23,718 nt of DNA, taken from the IMG/VR virus record IMGVR_UViG_3300034374_000222, positions 1-23,718 of that record; one strand, given 5' to 3'. This document shows, one piece after another, positions 1 to 3,703 of the stretch; position 1 is the first letter of the stretch; the number at the start of each line of letters is the position of its first letter. A model generated the notes under the pieces. That model had not been told where the DNA came from. It saw only the letters and a list, made by a program, of their open reading frames with translations, and searched no databases. A program made the translations under genes and the position numbers. Source of the DNA: a virus.

Positions 1-114
1 TGTGACTACTGCGCCACCCGCGTCTGCATTGATACGGGTGGCTGGGTTATTTTAGGAAACAAGAAGACAATCTGTATTGGATGCTACGAGAATAAAATAC
101 ACCGTATCTTCTAA
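1..114 (+). CDS. C-terminal end of a zinc-ribbon-like protein (5' end outside window)
   Basis: An open frame in phase with base 1 runs 37 codons to a TAA at 112-114; its start lies to the left of the window. The visible residues hold CDYC at 1-4 and CIGC at 25-28, with another Cys at position 9. Two CxxC knuckles about 20 residues apart, around a short Gly/Trp beta-like stretch, look like a zinc ribbon. Such small proteins are common in the early or replication regions of phages, but I cannot name a function. It is the only plus-strand gene I can support. It converges with the minus-strand gene whose stop lies at 111-113, so the two genes overlap by four bases. The main doubt is that only a fragment is visible. 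Confidence 0.6.
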   Translation, partial: CDYCATRVCIDTGGWVILGNKKTICIGCYENKIHRIF

Positions 115-248
115 CGCTTTTTCATAATCTTCTTTTGCAAAGCAGGTGGCAAAGTCTTCTGCTTTGCAGTCAGCCCCTTACCGTTAGCCGCTTTCTTCTT
201 TGCTGGACGGCCTCGCTTGGAGCCGTATGTCCCTTTGCCCATTGGCAT
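111..248 (-). CDS. 45-aa basic KGTYGSK-type phage protein
   Basis: A 45-codon gene whose product begins MPMGKGTYGSKRGRP, continues with a Lys-rich stretch and an LTAKQKTLPPALQKKI segment, and ends in KKR. I remember proteins with the same 'GKGTYGSK-GRP ... LPPALQK' layout from many phage genomes, where they are uncharacterised. The chosen ATG (246-248) overlaps the TAA of the upstream gene in a TAATG junction, which implies translational coupling; a second in-frame ATG six bases further on is the alternative start. It is strongly basic with no membrane segment. It is the last gene of the minus-strand operon. No function is assigned. Confidence 0.8.
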   Translation of the reverse strand: MPMGKGTYGSKRGRPAKKKAANGKGLTAKQKTLPPALQKKIMKKR

Positions 249-556
249 TACTTTCTTCCTTTCTTTGCTTTGTTACGTCTTGATATTGCTGCTGCCTTCG
301 ACTTTGCGTCAGCCTTGCTACTGGCACCCCATGCCCGTAGCGATAGTAACAACCTTGTCGGTTTGCCATTCTTTTTTTCTGGCCCCTTCATCCCACCCAT
401 ACGCGCTAGAAAAGATGCCCTACGGGGGTTGTCCCCGCTTTTTACAGGGCGTTTTAGATTCATCCCCTGCTTCTTAGCAGACGCACGGCCCTTGGCGTTC
501 AACCCACCCTTCGGGTTCTTGCCTTCTTTTCTTTGCCATGCTGGTGTTTTAGCCAT
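248..556 (-). CDS. DUF6321-like basic protein (102 aa)
   Basis: The product has the order NPKGGLNAKGR (about residues 15-25), a GMNLKRPVKSG segment, NPRRASFLARMGGMKGPE, and then a PTRLLLSLRAWGASSKADA stretch before a Lys/Arg-rich tail. This succession matches what I remember of DUF6321 proteins, which recur in marine phages and have no known role. The Arg/Lys content suggests nucleic-acid contact, but that is inference. The ATG at 554-556 is preferred; an in-frame TTG just before it gives one more residue. The start overlaps the end of the peptidase gene by 8 bases and the stop forms a TAATG junction with the next gene, so all three are probably translated from one mRNA. Confidence 0.8.
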   Translation of the reverse strand: MAKTPAWQRKEGKNPKGGLNAKGRASAKKQGMNLKRPVKSGDNPRRASFLARMGGMKGPEKKNGKPTRLLLSLRAWGASSKADAKSKAAAISRRNKAKKGRK

Positions 557-995
557 CAATCAAACCGTGTCTATATCCGTTAGCCTTGTCGTATGTCAGC
601 TTCTCGTTGCGCGGGTTCATGGCGTAACTACAATGTATCCACCCTGTATTGCCACCAGTATAGCACTCAAGAATAAGCTGGTCGAAGTCTAAGTTGTCTG
701 CAATCCACTGCGCTACAACCATGTTAGAGACGCCTGCCACCTCAAAGTCTGCCGCCTCGCCCTTGGCATGTTGTGAGTTTACAGAACTGCCGATAGCCAC
801 GCATAGCTCAGGGCTGCGGTAGCCGGATGTAACAGTGACCGCGCCAAACTCGTCCCGCACAGGCTGGAGAATCTTGCCGCATAGGTCAATCATGTTATCT
901 ATCTGGTCTTGGTCAGGCTCGTTAGGGATGCCCTTACGTTCTGCGGTTTGGCTTTTCGTTAATTCACGAAGCGTGAAGTTTTGTGAAAGTCGCAT
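549..995 (-). CDS. M15-family zinc peptidase, probable endolysin
   Basis: This 148-residue protein resembles the Peptidase_M15_3 (D-Ala-D-Ala carboxypeptidase-like) family. The N-terminus NFTLRELTKSQ (6-16) is the usual start of the family. The core carries SGYRSPELC (57-65), SQHAKGEAADF (74-84) and WIHCSY (119-124), which supply the zinc ligands His76, Asp83 and His121; Glu110 is a candidate catalytic residue. Such phage enzymes cut cross-link peptides of peptidoglycan. No signal peptide or SAR segment is seen, so release would need a holin, and several small membrane proteins lie upstream in the same operon. The ATG at 993-995 follows an AAGGTGA sequence inside the end of the preceding gene. 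Endolysin is the likeliest role, but a virion-associated peptidase cannot be excluded. Confidence 0.88.
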   Translation of the reverse strand: MRLSQNFTLRELTKSQTAERKGIPNEPDQDQIDNMIDLCGKILQPVRDEFGAVTVTSGYRSPELCVAIGSSVNSQHAKGEAADFEVAGVSNMVVAQWIADNLDFDQLILECYTGGNTGWIHCSYAMNPRNEKLTYDKANGYRHGLIDG

Positions 996-999
996 GAAT

Positions 1000-1260
1000 T
1001 TACTTCACCTTTCTGTAGGCTTTAGTTTTTTGGGCAATCTTCTTTGGCTGCTTGCTTACCTGCTTACCCGCTTTCGTAGCGCGTCTCTTTGCCCTAGTGG
1101 TCGCCGCGTATTCTTTTGAAGAGAGAGACTTAATAGCAGCCGTTGGTAGGTATCTTTCGCCCGTAGCTTTCGCGCCCTGCGTAGACGGTTTGCCGCTTTT
1201 TGTCCTCCATTTCTGCTTAGTCCATGCACGAAGGCTCCTCTGTGACTTCTTCATAGGCAT
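1000..1260 (-). CDS. 86-aa basic GERYLP-type phage protein
   Basis: A small, very basic protein: MKKSQRSLRAWTKQKW at 3-18, TKSGKPSTQGAKATGERYLP at about 20-39, then AIKSLSSKEYAATTRAKRR and a Lys-rich tail. The W-x-Q-x-W...GKPS-QG--ATGERYLP layout is one I remember from hypothetical proteins in marine phages and large DNA viruses (possibly DUF5872-like; that name is tentative). It has no cysteines, no membrane segment and no catalytic motif. Its ATG shares a base with the TAA of the upstream gene (TAATG), so coupled translation is likely; a second in-frame ATG lies two codons later. It sits directly upstream of the peptidase gene. Function unknown. Confidence 0.78.
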   Translation of the reverse strand: MPMKKSQRSLRAWTKQKWRTKSGKPSTQGAKATGERYLPTAAIKSLSSKEYAATTRAKRRATKAGKQVSKQPKKIAQKTKAYRKVK

Positions 1261-1457
1261 TAGTTTTTATAACCCCCGCCTTTAGCTTTGTACTGCTTGG
1301 CAAGCATCTGCGCTTTACGGGCTGACCACTGCCCAGGCTTGCCGCCCTTGCCGCCAGCCTTAATGCTGTTAAACAAATTCTTTCGCATGGTAGGCTTAGT
1401 GTAGTTACCCGCCTCGTTTACCCGCGATTTTGTTTTGCGTTTTACTGGCTTTCTCAT
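1260..1457 (-). CDS. 65-aa basic WSARKAQ-type phage protein
   Basis: The product starts MRKPVKRKTKSRVNEAGNYT, continues KPTMRKNLFNSIKAGGKGG and ends with PGQWSARKAQMLAKQYKAKGGGYKN. The 'GNYTKP-MRK-LF--IKAG-KGG-PGQWSARKAQ-LAK-YK-KGGGY' pattern is familiar from small hypothetical proteins of marine podoviruses and myoviruses. It is rich in Lys, Arg and Gly and has no hydrophobic segment. The start codon overlaps the TGA of the 125-aa membrane protein (ATGA at 1454-1457), and its own TAA overlaps the next ATG. Function unknown; its charge fits contact with nucleic acid or ribosomes, but nothing in the sequence proves that. Confidence 0.8.
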   Translation of the reverse strand: MRKPVKRKTKSRVNEAGNYTKPTMRKNLFNSIKAGGKGGKPGQWSARKAQMLAKQYKAKGGGYKN

Positions 1458-1831
1458 CGCTTAAACTTATTCAAGCCTCTTAATCCGAATGACGCACCTA
1501 TACTAGCATACATCGCCCACTGGAACCAATCTGGCGTTCGGGAAAGGGCATCGAAGCCACGCTCAACATAGGGCTGTAGAGGGGGTATGAAGCACATGGC
1601 GATGATGGCTATGAAGAGGATAGTCCACGCCTCATCTTTCCAGCTATCTTGACTGCCTTGGGCCATAATCTTTTCCCAGCCAGCCTCATGCGTAGCGGCT
1701 ACCTTCATAACCTCTGCCTCAGCTTCTGCTTTGGCTACCTTTGTACGGGCCACCGCAGCTTTTTCATCAGCCTTGCCCTTGAGCCAGCCCGAAGCCAACT
1801 CAGTTACTGCTGGTATTAGCATCTGTATCAC
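1454..1831 (-). CDS. Membrane protein resembling GTA_holin_3TM family (125 aa)
   Basis: The product begins MIQMLIPAVTELASGWLKGK, has an Ala/Glu/Lys-rich helical stretch (about 20-55), a DSWKDEAW motif, and two hydrophobic segments (about 68-85, TILFIAIIAMCFIPPL, and about 101-118, WAMYASIGASFGL), ending LNKFKR. An amphipathic N-terminal helix, a SWKDE motif and C-terminal membrane helices are what I remember of the GTA_holin_3TM family. A holin or holin-like role beside the endolysin is therefore plausible but not proven. I chose the GTG at 1829-1831 because an AAGGAG lies 8 bases before it. A longer frame through an ATG at 1856-1858 or a TTG at 1874-1876 would overlap the upstream gene and lacks a comparable site. 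Confidence 0.72.
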   Translation of the reverse strand: MIQMLIPAVTELASGWLKGKADEKAAVARTKVAKAEAEAEVMKVAATHEAGWEKIMAQGSQDSWKDEAWTILFIAIIAMCFIPPLQPYVERGFDALSRTPDWFQWAMYASIGASFGLRGLNKFKR

Positions 1832-1839
1832 GCTAGGTT

Positions 1840-1845
1840 CTCCTT
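1840..1845 (-). promoter_or_regulatory. Ribosome binding site that decides a GTG start
   Basis: Read on the minus strand this is AAGGAG, eight bases before the GTG at 1829-1831. It lies inside the longer frame that begins further upstream, so it argues that translation of the 125-aa membrane protein starts at the GTG and not at the upstream ATG or TTG. Confidence 0.6.
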
Positions 1846-1847
1846 CA

Positions 1848-2048
1848 TTACTTTTCATGCCCCATCCACACAGCAAATGCGCCTGTCATGGCACCAGTGA
1901 CTACACTAACCAAAGCCGACTGTTGCGTTGTGGGGTCTGGCAAGGTCATAAACCACTCTACTACCCGCCAGGCCGATAGCGACATCATAATCATCATCAA
2001 GCGGGGCAGTATCTTCCACGCTAGTATTCTTTCCATTGCTAAGGTCAC
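1848..2048 (-). CDS. Small membrane protein with two hydrophobic helices (66 aa)
   Basis: The product has a first hydrophobic segment at about 13-34 (ILPRLMMIMMSLSAWRVVEWF), a short loop with LPDPTTQQSAL, and a second segment at about 46-62 (VSVVTGAMTGAFAVWMG), ending HEK. The 'KILPRLMM ... EWFM-LPDPT-QQSALVS-VTGA-TGAFAVWMG' pattern is one I remember from conserved small membrane proteins of marine phages. The size and two-helix layout would suit a class II holin or antiholin, but the family is uncharacterised. A GTG (2046-2048) is preferred over an in-frame ATG four codons later because GAGGAAG sits just upstream of the GTG. It lies between other small membrane-protein genes, which supports a lysis-related role. 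An alternative frame on the same strand overlaps it almost completely. Confidence 0.75.
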   Translation of the reverse strand: MTLAMERILAWKILPRLMMIMMSLSAWRVVEWFMTLPDPTTQQSALVSVVTGAMTGAFAVWMGHEK

Positions 2049-2103
2049 GGTTCTTCCTCGCTTGTTCCTCTGTTGTCCTGTCGTGCAAGCACCACATTCT
2101 CAT
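1906..2103 (-). CDS. Possible overlapping 65-aa protein of unknown function
   Basis: A 65-codon frame starts with an ATG that overlaps the TGA of the PD-(D/E)XK-like gene (ATGA at 2100-2103). It then covers most of the 66-aa membrane-protein gene in a different frame on the same strand. Its first 20 or so residues (MRMWCLHDRTTEEQARKNRD) look like normal soluble protein and fill the 51 bases that would otherwise be empty; later it has the acidic run PLDDDYD. A weak AGG precedes the start. In favour are the coupled start and the sensible N-terminus. Against is that the overlapping membrane protein is clearly the more conserved-looking product. It could be a real nested gene or an accident. Confidence 0.35.
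   Translation of the reverse strand: MRMWCLHDRTTEEQARKNRDLSNGKNTSVEDTAPLDDDYDVAIGLAGSRVVYDLARPHNATVGFG
2053..2059 (-). promoter_or_regulatory. Ribosome binding site that decides a GTG start
   Basis: On the minus strand this reads GAGGAAG, with the GAGGA core six bases before the GTG at 2046-2048. It supports GTG rather than the ATG at 2034-2036 as the start of the 66-aa membrane protein. It lies inside the overlapping 65-codon frame. Confidence 0.5.
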
Positions 2104-2519
2104 CTTAACCTACCCTGCACAATCTGCACCGCCCTATCCCAAGTATCTTGCTCAAAACACGGCGCGCAGGCGTAGTGCATCGGACGCCTTTGGCTGTACT
2201 GACGCACCTCTTCGGTGGCGTAATACCCAACCCTTCTGTCATCCAGAAAACAGTGTGCCACAATGTCTATCTCCCCTGCATTTGGTAATATCTTTTTTTT
2301 CGAGCCGCTGCCGTTTTGGAAGTGGTAAGATGGCTTCTTATTGTTGCCGTTACTCTTTACCGTGCTTGTCTTAACACTAATGCGCAAGAAAAACGCGGCA
2401 TCAAAAGCCAGCACGTCTATTCTATCTTGCGGGGTGTGTACTATTTTCCAATTTCCCTCTAATTGGAGTATTGAGGAACAAACTATAAACTCCCCAGCCG
2501 CACCCGTCTTAGTAGACAC
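2100..2519 (-). CDS. PD-(D/E)XK-like nuclease-fold protein (139 aa)
   Basis: The N-terminal half carries the pattern GAAGEFIVCSSIL (6-18), a strand VHTPQDRIDVLAFD (27-40), then LRISVKTS (45-52). A helix with Glu10, an Asp35 at the end of a hairpin, and a VKTS strand with Lys50 fit the PD-(D/E)XK fold as seen in group-I-intron-type and similar small nucleases; Ser48 stands where Glu or Gln is commoner. A conserved-looking DIVAHCFLDDRRVGYY stretch follows. If active it would cut or bind DNA; the substrate is unknown. The start is a GTG (2517-2519), one base after the end of the upstream gene and with only a weak ribosome site. A nuclease among lysis genes is unusual. The fold call is by motif only. 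Confidence 0.55.
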   Translation of the reverse strand: MSTKTGAAGEFIVCSSILQLEGNWKIVHTPQDRIDVLAFDAAFFLRISVKTSTVKSNGNNKKPSYHFQNGSGSKKKILPNAGEIDIVAHCFLDDRRVGYYATEEVRQYSQRRPMHYACAPCFEQDTWDRAVQIVQGRLR

Positions 2520-2520
2520 G

Positions 2521-2982
2521 CTACTTCAAGCTCTTTAAGAACGTAATAAAGTAAAAGATAATAGCAGCCCCAGCTATCAACACTATAGGCAGGACAGTCC
2601 ACAGTATTATTCTGTCACGCATCTTTGCCTGATATTCTAGCTCTTGTTTTTGTAATGCGCGTTGGTTAGCTATCTCTGCCTGTAGACGCTCCCACTGACC
2701 CCGCTTGCCATACAGATTGAATATGCTTCTAAGCTCAGTACGCATTTGGTCAAGCTCTTCTTTGCGGAAGAACTCGTCAATTCCAGCCTGTTCTGCGCCA
2801 GTCATCTTGCTAAAGATACTGTTCTTTTTTCTAGTTGCGCCAAACTGTAATTCAGCTTCAGCCTTTGCATACTTGGCTATCGGCCCACCTAATGATGATA
2901 GGTCACGACCAGCTTTAATAGCGGATGAGATAGCACCACTAGCTGCACTGACTGCGCTAAATGCCGTAATCGGGTCAATCAT
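2521..2982 (-). CDS. C-terminally membrane-anchored phage protein (153 aa)
   Basis: The product begins MIDPITAFSAVSAASGAISSAIKAGRD and has a GGPIAKYAKAEAEL segment. A long charged, probably helical middle (about 58-125, with FRKEELDQMRTELRSIFNLYG and QWERLQAEIANQRALQKQ) leads to one strong transmembrane helix at about 128-150. The order (N-terminal 'DPI-AF-AVSAA--AIS-AI--G-DLSSLGG', coiled coil, C-terminal anchor) is one I remember from marine phages without a known role. Its place among small membrane proteins and the endolysin suggests envelope disruption, for example a spanin-like partner, but no spanin motif is visible. Its ATG overlaps the upstream stop by 8 bases. Confidence 0.75.
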   Translation of the reverse strand: MIDPITAFSAVSAASGAISSAIKAGRDLSSLGGPIAKYAKAEAELQFGATRKKNSIFSKMTGAEQAGIDEFFRKEELDQMRTELRSIFNLYGKRGQWERLQAEIANQRALQKQELEYQAKMRDRIILWTVLPIVLIAGAAIIFYFITFLKSLK

Positions 2983-3166
2983 AAATCTTTGTCCCTTCCG
3001 GCACTAATTGCGGTAGACAGTAAGCAGTTATTTTATTGCCCTGCTTATGCAGGGATTGGGCAAACCAAACACAGTCTCTTATATCTCTAAAGTACATGTC
3101 TTTGTTTACCAGCTTTTGTTCCTCGCCAATCCCAACAAACACAAACAGAAGAAAGGCATGAACCAC
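2975..3166 (-). CDS. Small protein with hydrophobic N-terminus (63 aa)
   Basis: Starting from a GTG (3164-3166) the product reads MVHAFLLFVFVGIGEE, then KLVNKDMYFRDIRDCVWFAQSLHKQG, then KITAYCLPQLVP. The first 14 residues could be a signal or membrane anchor; the rest is soluble with two cysteines. The 'DMYF-DI-DC--FA--L--QG--ITAYCLP' pattern recurs, as I remember it, in small phage proteins between holin and tail genes. An in-frame stop lies a few codons upstream, so no ATG start is possible in this frame; the GTG almost touches the stop of the 54-aa gene. It could be a small periplasmic or membrane lysis accessory. Function unknown. Confidence 0.65.
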   Translation of the reverse strand: MVHAFLLFVFVGIGEEQKLVNKDMYFRDIRDCVWFAQSLHKQGNKITAYCLPQLVPEGTKIYD

Positions 3167-3167
3167 A

Positions 3168-3332
3168 TCAGTCGCGCCGCGTTAGCCGTTTAACGGTGTC
3201 AGTTTCCCAAAGCCTGACCAAAATATAAATGCCGGTGAACACCGCCACAACGTCAGGTGCGTGGCCTAGCCACGCCGCAGCAGTCCCTGTTCCAGCAGCT
3301 ACATCAAGCCCTACTTTGGTTCCATCGTTCAT
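3168..3332 (-). CDS. Putative small holin (54 aa)
   Basis: A short gene whose product begins MNDGTKVGLDVAAGTGTAAAWLG, continues with the hydrophobic stretch PDVVAVFTGIYILVRLW (about 26-42), and ends ETDTVKRLTRRD. This layout, with an N-terminal polar start, two short hydrophobic stretches and a C-terminal 'R-(Y/W)ET-TV-R' basic tail, is typical of small phage holins (I think of the Phage_holin_8 type, PF16931). It would form pores in the inner membrane and so let the endolysin reach peptidoglycan. Its ATG lies two bases after the stop of the 118-aa gene with no strong ribosome site, and its TGA at 3168-3170 sits next to the following GTG. It heads the lysis group, directly after the tail-fibre genes. 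Confidence 0.72.
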   Translation of the reverse strand: MNDGTKVGLDVAAGTGTAAAWLGHAPDVVAVFTGIYILVRLWETDTVKRLTRRD

Positions 3333-3334
3333 AG

Positions 3335-3691
3335 CTACCAGCCAGCCGGAACAGCTTGACGCATTGGCGGGTTGGCAAGCGCGGTCATCTGCTCATCGAG
3401 CATCGTCTGCATTTCAGCTTCAGTTTTGCCAAGGCTTTCAAGCGCCTTTCCCTTGCACCAGTCTTTTGTAATGCTGTCGAAAGCAATATAGTCACTGTCA
3501 CCTTCTTCTGGTGTGGCTACAGCAGCAGTGCCATATGCCGTTACGCTTAGTGGCTCACCATCAAAGTTTGTCTCGCTGTCAGATACAGCAGTAAGCCGCC
3601 AGTGGATTGTATGGATGCAGTCAGCGTGTCCATTCTGCGCCTCATTACAAACATCCAATGTTGGGAAGTCCCAAGTGTATGTGTTTGCCAT
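3335..3691 (-). CDS. DUF7936-like protein, tail-fibre neighbour (118 aa)
   Basis: The product begins MANTYTWDFPTLDVCNEAQNG, contains CIHTIHWRLTAVSD (25-38), an SVTAYGTAAV strand and FDSITKDWCKGKALESLG, and ends PPMRQAVPAGW. The order 'YTW-FP-LDV ... HT-HWRLT ... YGT-- V ... ALE-SLG' is typical of a small phage family I know as DUF7936, usually found beside tail genes. It has no membrane segment and no catalytic motif. An AGGAGT ribosome site precedes the ATG, and the gene follows the fibre gene by 12 bases. A role in fibre assembly or as a minor tail part is possible but only inferred from position. Confidence 0.75.
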   Translation of the reverse strand: MANTYTWDFPTLDVCNEAQNGHADCIHTIHWRLTAVSDSETNFDGEPLSVTAYGTAAVATPEEGDSDYIAFDSITKDWCKGKALESLGKTEAEMQTMLDEQMTALANPPMRQAVPAGW

Positions 3692-3703
3692 TGTCTACTC
3701 CTG

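Noticed and set aside
135-692. Plus-strand open frame of 185 codons
   Set aside because: It is antisense to the 45-aa, DUF6321-like and M15 genes, which have clear family motifs; its own translation is Cys/Phe/Leu-rich without any domain or ribosome site.
1832-1876. Longer start (TTG or ATG) for the 125-aa membrane protein
   Set aside because: The AAGGAG lies within this extension and correctly spaced before the GTG at 1829-1831.
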